Assembly: GCF_003945595.2 (NCBI RefSeq)
Contig: NW_024104443.1
Span: 2,418,001-2,482,000, forward strand
Length of the DNA stretch: 64,000 nt
DNA from: Pipra filicauda
Lineage: Eukaryota; Chordata; Aves; Passeriformes; Pipridae
Direction: 5' to 3'
Part shown: positions 25,026 to 36,358 of the stretch, piece by piece
Position numbering within the stretch: position 1 is the first letter of the stretch
How the letters are laid out: every line of letters begins with the position of its first letter
The notes under the pieces: generated by a model
Seen by the model: the letters and a program-made list of their open reading frames with translations, nothing else
Databases searched by the model: none
Told to the model about the DNA's origin: nothing
Position numbers and translations under genes: made by a program

Positions 25026-28000
25026 GAGCAATTTATTAGCACACTCCTATTTCATCCTTGAGTATGTGATTATTCACTGAGATTGCAACAATTAGGGCTG
25101 ACAAAAAACTGTGCGTGAAATGGAGTGGATCAACCTACCCAATTTTGAAAATGTGAAAATTGATTATTAAAAATGTGACAAATTGATTGTGAAAATTTTT
25201 ATAAATATCCATGTAATGAGAACAACATTTTACACAGTTGCCTGAATTTGGGTAATATGATATCACAAAGAGACAAGAATCCCAGCATACGGTGAAGCAT
25301 CCTGGTCTACTGCCCCAGTAGGCAGAGAGAAGGCAGAGAATCCCAAGGGTGATTTCTAGCTGCGGATTCTTAGATCTATCACCACTGGGACTGGGAATGA
25401 CTGGGGTTTTCAGGCTGCACTGGCAGCAACTGAGTACTGGGGGAAATCCTCTGCCTCAGAGTGACAGGGTGACCTTGCTACAATCATCTGGGATGGAGGG
25501 GCTGGCTGCTTTCACCAGAGAAAGCATAAGCTCCCCTCTTCTTAGGTACTTGGTTTATCAGACACTTTCTGTAGCATTATTGGGATAACTCTTCCTCAAT
25601 TTTAGGATATTTTGGAAAGCACAGATTTTAGAGGATCAATACACTTAGAGGGACCTGTAGCCTGTTAGGGTCTGAAATAAAATCACAGTTTGTCACCTGG
25701 AACTGGTATTCTTTCCATAGCTTCATGTGTACTTTCTCAACATAGATAGATGTTAGTTGTAAACATATTCACAAAGAATTTCAATCCAGGAAGTGGGGTG
25801 TTAGAGGAAGCTCTACGTGGAGTAGCACCTTCATCAATTTACTATTGCTGGTACTAACATAAGTAAGAATACAATGAAATGAGCTTTGACTAAAAGTCAG
25901 GGGCTTAGGCACATGCCACATCTCAGTCAAGTGCCTTTTTATTTCTATTATACCTCATGTGCCTAACTTGATGTACTACAGTCACTGCCAAGTTTTGGTT
26001 CCAAATTGTGAACCTGTAACTCACTTTAAGTAGCAACTGTTCAAATACAGTCACCATTATTTTTGCAACTCCATAACCCAAAATACACAGGGGAAGAATT
26101 AATATGTTAATTTTTTCCCAGAACAGAAATCTTAATATTTCCGAGTTACTTTTTCAATACCAAATTTTCTGACAGTCTGCCTGTACTGAGCTTTTCATAT
26201 AACCAGTAAAACGGGGTACACACATGCAAGACAAATAACAAAAATAACAGCACATAAATTGCAACGTAGATGGCAAAGGATTCCATTTATATGCCAGAAT
26301 ACCTACAGAATCCAAATTCGAAGTTGCTAATGACAGTCAGCATCACCTGCATTTGACTTGGAATAAGTCCCCAGAATCACAGAACAGACAATAGTCTCCA
26401 AATTACTGAATGCATGAGTTTAAATCCATAAGTTTTCAGAACCATGAGCATACATAAGAAGCCATCATATCCATCATGTTCTATTACACAGGAAAGCGAT
26501 AGTCATGCTCTATTCATCACTAAAGGAACTTCTAGTTGTTTCTCAAGATGGTTCTAACCATGATGCTTGGAATGGCATGTGAAAGTGATCTTAATAATTC
26601 ACAAAAAAATCTCGGTTAGGACCAAAGTATCATATGATTCTTATTTTCTGTTGGTTGTTGAAATATAAAATCACCTGATGCAAGCTTTTATTTTTTATTT
26701 TACAAAACTACTGTTAAATATATAATAATGAATAAAATATTTTGATTTGAAAGAAATTATGTATGCAAATTTGAACAAGGGTGGTTGTGTTTTGAATTAA
26801 GTGTTAATGTGTCTAAAAAATAGAAATACCCTAAATACTTTTGCTTTGATTTATTATATCATTCTAGATCAGTAAAGAGAAAACCAGCAATTTAATCACA
26901 TTTTACCCTGGATAACAAGGTCTTATCTAATGTTGACTTTATGGATGTAATTTGAAAGAAAGAATTTCATTAACATTTAGGTTCCCTGAATTCATAAAAA
27001 AATGCATTATTGTTTGATAAATATTCAACTTTTTATAAGTAACTTACATTGTTCTCTTGTTGATTACTAACTATCTGAATATAAAAAACATAGAATGGAA
27101 ACTGGAGAAACCTACAGTGAAATAATTGCAATTTATTATTTTTACAAAATTTATTTCATATTTTAGCTACTTAAAAATATTTTCAAGCAACTATATCTTA
27201 AATAAATAGGGTTTACCAAAAGTTTAATAGTCTTTACAAAATAATACATATAACTCTTTTTTAAAAATGCAATTAGGATTTAAAAGTGATTATACAGTCA
27301 GTAAATTCCAGAACTAAAATTTCATGAGGAACTCAGAAGCACTTCCCCTGCGCATTTTCATTATGTCACAACTACCCGACAAAGTATTATTTTTCTTATA
27401 GGGCCCATTTCTTTGGTACACAGGGAAGATAAGAAGAAGGGGAGTTGTTTTGTTCTTGTCAGTTAGTAAGTAATATGTTCTTTCTTACATCTTAGTTCTC
27501 CCTGAAGACATACTTCTTTGCTTCCCCAGAAACTTACTCATAGTGTTCATCATCCCTGTCATCGTGTGGTTACAAGTATAGAAATAGGCATTTTGTGAAG
27601 AGATAAGGTTCTATAGCTTCATTGTATGGATGAAGATCAGATGTGCAGACTGACAGTCTGTTCTATTCATAGTAGTCAAAAGATGGACATTTTTTAGGGG
27701 TTTGGGTGTTCCCCTTTCCACCTCCTCCCTCCACAACATTTCCATTGTATATTTGAAGCTGGAGGTGTGAATGTATTCTATTTTTGCAACTCAAAGCAGG
27801 GAGTGGTATAACATGTTTCAGGAAACTAAGCGGCTTTCCACTAGTGAATTTGCTACACATTCGATTTAATTCAGTGCAGGAGCTGAACTAAGGACGAGAA
27901 CTTACATGGCAGAACATTCTCATGTTTTTGTCAGGATAAGCTCCTTTGTTTTGTCGTCATTCCTTCCTCGTGCACCTTTCATGTTCTACAACAACTAAAG

Positions 28001-28257
28001 CAGAACTGTAGCAGGAAAAGCCTCCTTGATGACATAAATTGGTTGTTCCTAAAACAGGCCTGCTCTGTACAGAAGATGAAGCTAATAGTGTCTAACTATA
28101 GGCTTTGATTGCTGTCATATGACATGTTGAAGGAGAGGTGAAATAAGACTATATTTGAGAAAATTACATCTAATTCCTTTTCAGCCAGGAATTTGAGGGT
28201 CATTTCCAGTCTGCAGAGAGGAAGGAACATGATCATGTAGATGCAATCTTCTCTTTC

Positions 28258-28526
28258 TGTTCTTATCCTGGTTTCAGCTGGTATAGATTAGGTTTTCTTC
28301 CTAGTAGCTGGTACAGAGCTGTGTTTTGGAATTAGGGTGAGAATAATATTAATTACACACTGATGGTTTGGCAGTTGCTAAGTAGTGCTTGCCCTGAGCC
28401 AAGAACTTGTCAGTGTCTCATGTGCTGCTAGTGAGGAGCTGCACAAGAAGCTGAGAGGGAGCATGGCCAAGACAGGTGACATAAACTGGCAAAAGGGATA
28501 TTCCAACACCATAGAATATCATGCTA
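28258..28526 (+). mobile_element. ERVK-type LTR, first part (U3), split by CR1
   Basis: The block matches the start of an abundant avian betaretrovirus-like LTR. It reads TTATCCTGGTTTCAGCTGGT, then TTTTCTTCCTAGTAGCTGGT, TTGCTAAGTAGTGCTT, GCACAAGAAGCTGAGAGGGA and GGCAAAAGGGATATTCC. It breaks at ATGCTAAT (28521-28528), where a CR1 begins, and continues at 29892. Family assignment to ERVK is from recall of similar passerine LTRs. Confidence 0.82.
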
Positions 28527-29891
28527 ATGATGCATCACAATTACAAAATAACAAGAGTTTTTGATTCTCAAAGAAATGAGGAGGAGAGTCAGCAGAACTT
28601 CCATCTTGGACTTCCAGAGGGCAAACTGTGGCTTTTTTATGAGGCTGGTAGTTCTGGGAGGCAGTTCTGAAGGGAAAAGGAGTCCAAGAATGCTGAAATT
28701 ACTCAGGATGGAAATAGTAAAGGTGCAGGAGCAGGCTATCCACACATGCTGAAAGATGTACCAGCAGGGAAGAAGGTTGGCTTGGCTGAACTGAAAGCCT
28801 TGTCTGGAACTCAGGGAAAAAGGGAGAGTTTATGACCCTTGGAAGAGGAGGCAGGCAACTCAGAGGTCTACAAGGATACCTTGAGGTTATGAACAGATAA
28901 AATTAGAAGGATTGAAGCCCAACTAGAATTCAATCTGACTACTGCAATAGATGACTATAAAAATATTTCTATAATACCTCAACAACAAAAGGAGGGCCAA
29001 GGAGAATCTCCATGCATTGTTGGATTTGGTGGGAAATACAGTGACAAAGGCTGAGTAAAAAGCTGAGGTACTTAATGCCTTCTTTGCCTCAGTCTTTAAT
29101 AGTAAGACAGGTTGTTCTCCAGGTATCCAGCTCCCCAAGCTGGAAGACTGGGACAGGGAGCAGAATGAAGCCACCATAATCCAAAGGGGAATGGTCAGTG
29201 ACATGTTACTCCATTAGACATGCACAAGTCTATGGGACCAAATGGAACCTAACCAAGGACCCTGAGACAGCTGGTGAAAGTCACTGAGCCACTTTCCACA
29301 ATTTACCAGCAGTCCTGGATAACCAGAGATATCCCAGCCAACTGGAGGCTGGCAAATGTGATGTCCATCTACAAGAAGGGTCGAAAGGAGCATCCCAGGA
29401 ACAACAGGCTTGTCAGCCTGACCTTAGTGATGGGGAAGGTCATGGAGCAGAGCATGAGGAGCATCTGAGGGAGCTGAGATTGTTTAACCTGGAGAAAAGG
29501 AGGCTCGGGAAGAACCTTATTAATCTGTAGAACTACTTGAAAAGAGATTGTATTGAGGTGGGAGTCTGTCTCTGCTCCCAGTTAACAAGTGTTAGGACAA
29601 GAGGAAATGGCCTCAAATTGCACCACTTGAGGTTTAGATTGGATATGAGGGAATATTTCTTCATGGAAAATTTCTTCATTGGAACAGGCTGCCTGGAGAA
29701 GTGGTTAAGTCACCACCCCTGAAGGTATTTAAAAGATGTGTAGATCTGGCTCCCAAATCTTCGTTCGCGAAGCCTAGCCACGATGAGATCTGGCACTCAA
29801 GGACATGATTTAGTGGGCTTCACACAGTTGAGTTAATGGTTGGACTTGATGACCTTGAAGGTCTTGCCAAACCTAAATGACTCTATGAATC
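28527..29891 (+). mobile_element. CR1 LINE inserted in an LTR, internally deleted
   Basis: The sequence is collinear with the CR1 at 40.0-42.6 kb. It holds a linker region (CTTGGACTTCCAGAGGGCAA), the start of the reverse transcriptase (GGACCAAATGG, CAGTCCTGGATAACC, then a CATCCCAGGAACAACAGGCT segment) and GTCATGGAGCAG. At about 29450 it jumps to the ORF2 C-terminal region (GGGAGCTGAGATTGTTTAAC). It then runs to the 3' end (GGACTTGATGACCTTGAAGG, CTCTATGAATCT). The polymerase active-site region, about 900 bp relative to the other copy, is missing. The flanks ATGCT(A)AT and ATGCTTAAT form a probable short target duplication. A 35-bp secondary insertion lies at 29751-29785. Confidence 0.88.
29751..29785 (+). 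mobile_element. 35-bp AviRTE/SINE tail insertion with 9-bp target duplication
   Basis: This 35-base segment is only the conserved AviRTE 3' tail (AAATCTTCGTTCGCGAAG, then CCTAGCC) plus a short CGATG end. It is bounded by a perfect 9-bp direct repeat, AGATCTGGC, at 29742-29750 and 29786-29794. Removing one repeat copy and the insert restores the normal CR1 text at this position. This is what a very early-aborted target-primed reverse transcription event would leave. Confidence 0.85.
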
Positions 29892-30221
29892 TATGCTTAA
29901 TATATAAACTGAGGGGAGTTGACTGAGGGATGTTGATCACTGCTGGGGAACTGGCTGGGCATCAGCCAGCTGGTGATGAACAATTTTATTGTGCATCACA
30001 ATTTTCCTTGGATTTCATTCTTCCTCCTTCACTTTTTCATTTGCTTTGTTATTGCTACTGTTTTACTGTTAAATTATACTTTATTTATATTATTAAACTG
30101 TTCTTTTCTCATCCAGGGATTTTACCTTTTTCTGATTATCCTCCCCGTCCCACTGGGGGCAGAAGAAAAAGTGAGCTAGCGGGTGAGCGGTACTTAGTTG
30201 CTAGCTGGGGAAACCACAACA
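29892..30221 (+). mobile_element. ERVK-type LTR, second part (core promoter, R, U5)
   Basis: This continues the LTR begun at 28258. It has a TATA box TATATAAA at 29901-29908, then CTGGGGAACTGGCTGGGCAT, ATTGTGCATCACAATTTTCC, and a pyrimidine-rich section. An ATTAAA polyadenylation-type signal lies at 30092-30097, followed by CCCGTCCCACTGGGGGCAG and AAGTGAGCTAGC. The terminal GGGGAAACCACAACA ends at about 30221. The two halves give a solo LTR of roughly 600 bp. No matching target duplication was found at the outer ends, so they may be a few bases off. Confidence 0.82.
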
Positions 30222-32600
30222 ATTCTGATTGTTTTTCAATTCTTTTCTGTTTCTCCCTTTCATTACTTTTTCATCCCATCCATTTTTGTTTTCTCTTAAT
30301 GTGTCTTCACCTTTGAAAACTTAGTTTGTCCCAGTAACAGTTCCTCAGACATTTAATTTCACCTGCCTTATCTAAAACATTCCTTTTTTAATGTTCAGCT
30401 CTTCCCATACCCTGCATTTGCAGTTCCACTACCTGCATTACAGATTCAGTTTCCTTCTTTTTCCTTCACATCTGAACAATTCATCGCCATACTTTGTCAT
30501 CCTGCTGAGTCTTTCACAAAACTCTTTTTGCTCTCATTTGCTTTCCACCTCCAACTGCCCTTCCTGAATCATTTCCTAACCTTAGTGCCCAGCTGCTCCT
30601 ATCACTCTACTTCTTTTCCCAGTCTCTATCATGAAACCGTAATTGACTTTATCTTCTATAAATTTTTTTCCTTTGACAATAATTTCAGACCTCTTATCTG
30701 TAGATGAAGATAAAAGATGCTATATTTTCTCACAGTCTCTCTGTAAGTGTAGTCCATTTATTCTACTCACAGTTTTAAGCAGGCAGTTCTTTAAAAAAAA
30801 GTAAAGGATTTTAAATCCTGTGTGGTTTCTATGAGGTATTCAATTACATTGTGAGAGAAACAGCTCACTGATCTCAGACCCAGACCAAACGTGAATATGT
30901 ACACAGGAAAGTTCAGCCAAGCACCAGCAGATCTTTCTCGACAGAACAGAAGACACAGTTTTCACACACAGGCACTGTAACATTTCAGATTCTGGACTTC
31001 TAATTTTGCATCTACAGGTCTTTAGAAGAAAAAATCACCATCATGTTTAAACATGTTTTAGCATGTTTTTCTTCAGAGAGCCAGTTGAACAGTTTTGGTT
31101 GATATTTTTCATTAATTTTCTGCCTTGGGCAGCAACTCAATGCAGAGAATGCTTTCACAAGCTATTAACTTTCATACATTTGCAAAATTGAAAATGCAGA
31201 AGTGCTACTAGGCCTTCCACAATAATTTAATATTTTTCAGATTTTTTTTCTGTCAGAAGAATTTGCTGTATAGCATCTAATCTAACCCTTACTTATGTAA
31301 CTAACTTCTGTTGGCTCATGAATGTTGTACTCAAATTTGTATGTTGCTTCTGACTTTTTTCTTTGAACAGAAACCAACCAAATGTTTCTCAATTTGCATT
31401 ATGAATTTTAAGTGACTTTAATATTCAAGCATTTTTAAAGCAGAATATGTAAATGAAAAGCAATATTGATATAAAGTTGTATTGTGCAAGGGCTAGGTGA
31501 TTATGTGGCAAATTAATATAATTCTCTATGGAACAGTAAAGAATAGAAAGTGCATTATTTCCACAGAAAAGATGAAAGCTACCTCTGATAAGAGAACATA
31601 TGCCTAATTAGATTATTCCGACTTTATAGACAAACATAGCATCCTTGCAAAATCTCCAGAAGCTCAAAATTCACTAAGAAGTCAAGTTATACATTTGCAC
31701 AAGGGTTAGATGTAAACTAGAGTAGAAAACCAAAACTCTAAAATATTCCACCAAAAAAAAAAAATTAAAATACTTTGTTTTAAGACATTAAAGAAAAACT
31801 TGAAGGAAGTGAAAATACTGGATTGACTTACAATCATAATGCAATGCTGGTTTACAATAACAATAAAACTTACAGACCTATTTTTTGATTCAATGCCCAT
31901 AAAAGCAACTGAAATTCCAGTTACAGTTCATTCTAAAACTGAAATTTCTAGTTCTAATAATGTCCAAAACTTTACTATAGTAGACTCCTGCTTAAAAACA
32001 AAAAAAACAAACAAAAAATTCCCTTTAGTTGGAAACATATTCCTTTAGTTTCAACCAGAAAAAGAATTTTAAAATTGTTTTCAATTACTGTCTTGAGGGA
32101 TTAAATGTAACCAGTTCTGCTGAAAATTTTCCTTAAGATACACTTTTTTTTAGTGTATATCTGTTTTTCTATGAAAATTCTGCTGACAGGAGGGAAATTC
32201 TATTTTCTTTTCATTATTGTGTGTATCACTTAGAAATATTACCAGGTCTCATGATAAACAATTTCTCAGTAAGAGATTTTTTTTACTAAAAAAAAGCCCC
32301 ACCAAACAACAAACAAACAAACAAACAAACCATAAAAAAGAAAAATACAGTGTCATCACTCCTGCTAACTGAGAGAAGAAATTGATGAGATGCACAGAAG
32401 TCCATTTGTTCAGAGCTAAAGTAAGTGACCTGGTGTATTGGAACTGCCTGTCTGTGGGAATTAACTTTCTGAACATCTAAATATGGGTTACCTTGATGTC
32501 TTTTACTGCTGTGCGCAGACAATGAATAATTTCTGTAGGATATTAGCAGTCTCAAGTTTTCAGCTCTTTGCAGCTACAGGCTCTGATGATGGGTCAGCAC
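30222..32600. other. AT-rich DNA, no recognised gene
   Basis: Pyrimidine-rich to 30700 and otherwise ordinary AT-rich sequence. An AAAC simple repeat lies at 32304-32330 and short poly-A runs near 31753. No element or exon is recognised. Confidence 0.6.
32304..32330 (+). repeat. AAAC simple repeat
   Basis: A run of about six AAAC units. Confidence 0.9.
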
Positions 32601-32785
32601 TGTGGGTTAATGTCAGCAGGCAGCTCAGCACCACGCAGCTGCCTGCTCACCCCCGCTCATTGTGGGGAGGTAGCCAGAAGGATAAAAGCATGAAAACTTA
32701 TGATCTGAGATAAAGGCAGTTTAATAGGTACAGCAAAAGCTGTGTGCACAAGAAGAGTAAAACCACTTCCAGTGAGCAGACAGTG
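32601..32785 (-). mobile_element. ERVK-type LTR remnant (3' end, minus strand)
   Basis: Read on the minus strand, this ends in TTAACCCACA at 32601. Upstream it carries the GTGAGCAGGCAGCTGCGTGG and GTGCTGAGCTGCC blocks, a CCTTCTGGCTACCTCCC section, and ATTAAACTGCC at 32717-32725 with TTTATCTCAGATC. These match the R-U5 end of an avian ERVK-type LTR related to the one at 29892-30221. The U3 part is not recognisable, so it is truncated at about 32785. Confidence 0.72.
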
Positions 32786-32910
32786 AGTCGGAATCTGGGG
32801 CTATTTTCAAAGATTGGAAACTCTAAGTTACTTTATCAATGACTGAAACCAATTTACAATGCAAAGTATTGATTGAAAAACTCCTCTGTTAATTTGATTT
32901 TCCTCTTCAG

Positions 32911-32977
32911 TTTCCAAGAACTGATCTACAAGTACAAAGTGACCACACACTACATGATATTTGGGGTGCAGATGAAG
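32911..32977 (+). other. candidate 67-bp exon (speculative)
   Basis: A good acceptor (TTTGATTTTCCTCTTCAG, AG at 32909-32910) is followed by 67 bp and a near-consensus donor AAG/GTAAGC (GT at 32978-32979). Two frames are open across it. One codes FQELIYKYKVTTHYMIFGVQ and would use phase 2 to phase 0. No family is recognised and no phase-compatible neighbour was found. Confidence 0.14.
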
Positions 32978-33734
32978 GTAAGCAAGCAGGAGATCATGGA
33001 TGAGCTATGCTCCGTCACAGAAAGCCTCACCTTAGTTCCATAGACTGCTACACCCAGCATATCTTAATTGCCAGGGAAAAGAGCCCAGACAAGGTTATCA
33101 TGTGGAAATCAGAGTCAGGATCCCTAAACTAAAAGATACAGTAATTTTGTGTAAACCTAGATGACTAGGAAAACTGTAGATCATGTCATTGTTCTGTGGA
33201 TGAATTTTGGGTGAGCCTGAGACATCTGCACATAACTCCATTGTACCAGGGATCAGGGTCTCCTGTGCCCATTACTCCCTGGGGATACCTTTGCATTCCT
33301 GAGCTGCTACAGAGGAGATCCAGCATATGCTCTGCACAGTCAATTTTGTGCTGCAAAGGAGAACACCTAGCCTTTCCTAAACAATGAATTGCAGATTCTG
33401 TGTTTGCTTTAAGGCCAGCTGTCTCTTTTTAAACTCACTGAAAATAATGCAACATTGGAAACATTTTCTGATTTGAACTGCTGGAGCCCTAGTTAATTTT
33501 CTGTTTTGGATGACTATATTCTTGTAGCTTGCCAAATTGAGTAATGATACCAATGCAGGTTTTAACTTCTTTCTCTTTAAAATTAATAAACATTTTCTAA
33601 TTGACATGAAAATGAAAATAAATTAAAATTGAATGAGTGTTTGACTCTTTTTGGACTTCCAGACATTGCCACTGCAAAAAGCTTGTATATGATCTCTGAC
33701 ACAGTCTCAGGCTACGCTTCTGCTCAGAGCTCCC

Positions 33735-33828
33735 TGATGGCTAGGCTTCGTGAACGAAGATTTGGGAAGGCTCTATCCACATTTGCTACAGGCATGCTGG
33801 TGGCTTATGAGGCCAATAGACGATGTAC
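33735..33828 (-). mobile_element. AviRTE 3' end fragment (minus strand)
   Basis: About 90 bp match the very 3' end of the AviRTE copy at 16200-16290 in reverse orientation. The tail motif lies at 33739-33761, preceded on the element strand by sequence equivalent to the C-terminal finger region (GGCCTCATAAGCCACCAGCA). The microsatellite tail is reduced to a single ATC unit. It is heavily 5'-truncated with no coding value. Confidence 0.85.
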
Positions 33829-34289
33829 TAGTGGGTTTTCAAACTGTGTCTTTTTGATTTTGCTGGATTAAAGAAGTGAATTGACGAGTTCTGTGCTAGA
33901 ACTGTACCACTGTGAGTTTGGTCTGAAATAGTAACTCCCACAGTGGGACCACTGTCTGCCTATGCTACACTGACTCTGGTGTGCCTGGCTCCTGGCCATG
34001 CTGTGTTGTGCAGTTCCTGCTCATACAGGCTGCCTTGTTGACTATTCCATGACTGTCTGATTTGCCTACTATTTACTGGATCAAAACACTGCAACACCTT
34101 TGCCTTTGCCAACTGGAGGACTAAAGGAAACACAGAAGCAATGCATAAGAGGGAAGGTGTGGGATATTTGCAGGAAAATGGACATTTTCTGAACAATCCA
34201 TATTTTTGAGAAGCACTAGGCCTGCTTGACATAACTTTGAAAGTTGCAAACTGTGAAAACTGTGTTTATACTTACAAACTGTTAATTTG
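33829..34289. other. unassigned DNA between AviRTE fragment and LTR
   Basis: No gene or transposon recognised. Confidence 0.5.
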
Positions 34290-34676
34290 ATTGTTAATTG
34301 AAACTATGCAATGTTTATACTTGTTAGCTGTGTGTTTATAGGTAAAAGGTATGAGAAAATCATGTGTTTATAGTTGAAAGTTTTGGGAAATTGGAGACAA
34401 AGGGACACCTGAAAAGTCTCGGGAAAATCCCTAAAGGTGGATTGATAGGAGGGACTTTGGGTGGAATAAATGATCTCAGACCGCGTGGACAGAGCACCAG
34501 AACCAATGAACTGAAGGCATGAGACATGTGCACAGAGTGAGCTACCCAATCACCTTGTTTTAAGCACGTACCCAGAAAAAACTAAACTGTATAAAAGTTA
34601 ACTTATTTAAATAATAAATTGAATATCCTCTGATCACATTGATCATCTGTGTGTGTTCTGGAACTTCTGTGTCCAT
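34290..34676 (+). mobile_element. probable solo LTR (ERV1-like, tentative)
   Basis: A TATA box TATAAAA at 34590-34596 is followed 17 bases later by a polyadenylation signal AATAAA at 34613-34618. Next comes a CCTCTGATCACATTGATC region and a GTGTGTGTTCTGGAACTTCT stretch, an arrangement typical of the U3-R-U5 junction of gammaretrovirus-like avian LTRs. Upstream sequence contains diverged repeats of TGTTTATA/TGTGTTTATA. The ends and the family are uncertain, and no flanking viral genes are visible. Confidence 0.5.
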
Positions 34677-36012
34677 AGGAAGGTACCAGCTTTTGTGAGT
34701 TAATGACAGGAGCCATGCTAGTCATGCCATTAACTTTTCAGCTAGTCTGAAAAGTGTGACTCATTAAATTGAATGTATTTTGTTAGAAGGTCATGGTTTC
34801 CAGGTTTTCCCCTATGTCATCATGCACATACAAAGAGTTTAATTAGAGAAGCAGAAGTTCCGCTTTAATGAAAAGCTTTTAACTGTAGTTTCTATTATGA
34901 AAGATCCCAGTCTATGAGTAATGCTAATCATGAGATTATTTGGATTATCTCAGGATCTCTCTGCATAAAGAATATTTAAAACAAAGTTAACTGAAAGCTT
35001 GCTTAAACAAAATTAAAAAAAACTGCAGAAGCTACCTTAAAATTTCCCCACCAGACTTCCAAGAAGTCACATAAGATTATCTATGAAAGGTTCTGGAGAC
35101 AACATTTTCCGTGATTGTCCTGTTTTCAACACTCCCTCGCCTCTCTGTCAACAGCAAATTCTTTGAGGATATTTTCAAGGTAATTTCAGTACCTCTTATT
35201 TTAAAGAGATTACATTAAAGAAACACAGAGAGACACTGTGTTTGACACTTAGCAGAAGCTAAGGGAACTCCTAAGGGAGAACTCAAATCAGTTCCAGTTC
35301 CAGAAGCTTTGATGTTCACCTAAAAAGAAGTCATGGGATTTCCTTGTATTTCCCAATAATAAGTGTAAAGTTTACTTTTTGCTCCTAATACAGTGCTTAC
35401 CTGTCCAGAGCTACACATGATCCAAAGTGAAAGATGCTGGGTCTATGGGCTTACTCTATCTGTATATCACCACATAGGTCAAATGCAGTCTGCTGGAAAG
35501 AACAGCTTACATTGTACAACAAATTTTCCTGCCTTGCTCAAGCATTGCAGAATGCACAGTCTACATTCCAGTATTCATCACTCCTCCCAAAGACAGTGAA
35601 ACATTCATTTCCACTGCAGCATATAATTAAAAAAAAATAGACTGGGAAAACTCTTCGTTTGTTCAAGGGTGAATATACCGAGCTACTAGCTCACAGTGAA
35701 GTTCACATAGCTTATATTCACCGTTCTTACTGTCATTTGTACAAAACTGAAAAAAGCTGACAAAAGTTTACAAGAATTCAAAACCCTTGTAATAAAATCA
35801 GAACCATATGAACACCAAATGGCTTCAAAACTTCTCTGGCAGCTTTTGGATAAAAGAAGGTCTCCTTTGTCTTGTTTATTGCATGAACATGAAAGCATTG
35901 TCTGAACATAAAATGAATGTTTTATAGAAGACCATAGAAGAAAAAATACTTCCTCTCTTCTTTCCACAGGGTAATTCTAATTTGCCTTTGTCCTTAACAA
36001 CATCCTTAGCTC
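34677..36012. other. AT-rich DNA, no recognised gene
   Basis: No exon or transposon recognised. Confidence 0.55.
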
Positions 36013-36358
36013 GTACCTCAAGTACCTTGTTCAGTTTTACGCCCCTCACTTTGAAAAGGACATTGAGGTGCTGAAGCAAGCCCAGAGAAGGGCAATAAAT
36101 ATGAGGAAGGTTCTGGAGCACAAATCTGATGAGGAGCAGCTGTGACTGTTTAGCCTGAAAAAAATGTGGCTCAGGGGAACCTTATCACTCTGTACAACTC
36201 CCTGACAGGAAGTTGTAGCCAAATGGGGGTCAGTCTCTTCTGCCGTGTCTCAAGTGAAATGACAAGAGGAAATGGTCTTAAACTGCACCAGGGGAGGTTC
36301 AGATTAGATGGTAGAAAAAAAATTTTCACTGAATGAATAGTTAGGCATTGGAATAACT
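36013..36358 (+). mobile_element. CR1 LINE internal fragment
   Basis: The sequence corresponds to the ORF2 C-terminal region of the CR1 at 42090-42440. It contains the counterparts of TGGGCCCCTCAGTTC, AAGGACATTGAGGTGCTGAA, CAGAGAAGGGCAA, GAGGAGCAGCTG, CTCTGTACAACTCCCTGACA, and AGATTAGATGGTAGAAA. It stops at about 36358 without the 3' untranslated end or terminal ATTCTATGA motif. Several stops interrupt the frame. It is an old copy and appears to have lost its 3' end after insertion. Confidence 0.82.

Larger units (their letters stand above)
17223..28257. other. 11 kb of AT-rich DNA without recognised gene or transposon
   Basis: No confident exon, RNA gene or transposon is seen. The stretch holds a 41-bp tandem duplication (24944-25025), an AACC simple repeat (22936-22963), and a 149-codon minus-strand open frame without a recognised family (21852-22301). 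A slightly GC-richer patch at 25260-25720 could be an unrecognised old repeat. Confidence 0.55.

Noticed and set aside
32304..32330. CRISPR-like or other short repeat array
   Set aside because: It is a simple AAAC microsatellite; no spaced direct repeats of CRISPR type occur anywhere in the window.
32249..32555. Minus-strand ORFs ending in repeated Cys/Leu/Phe/Val residues
   Set aside because: They run through the AAAC simple repeat and poly-A, giving artefactual hydrophobic peptides.
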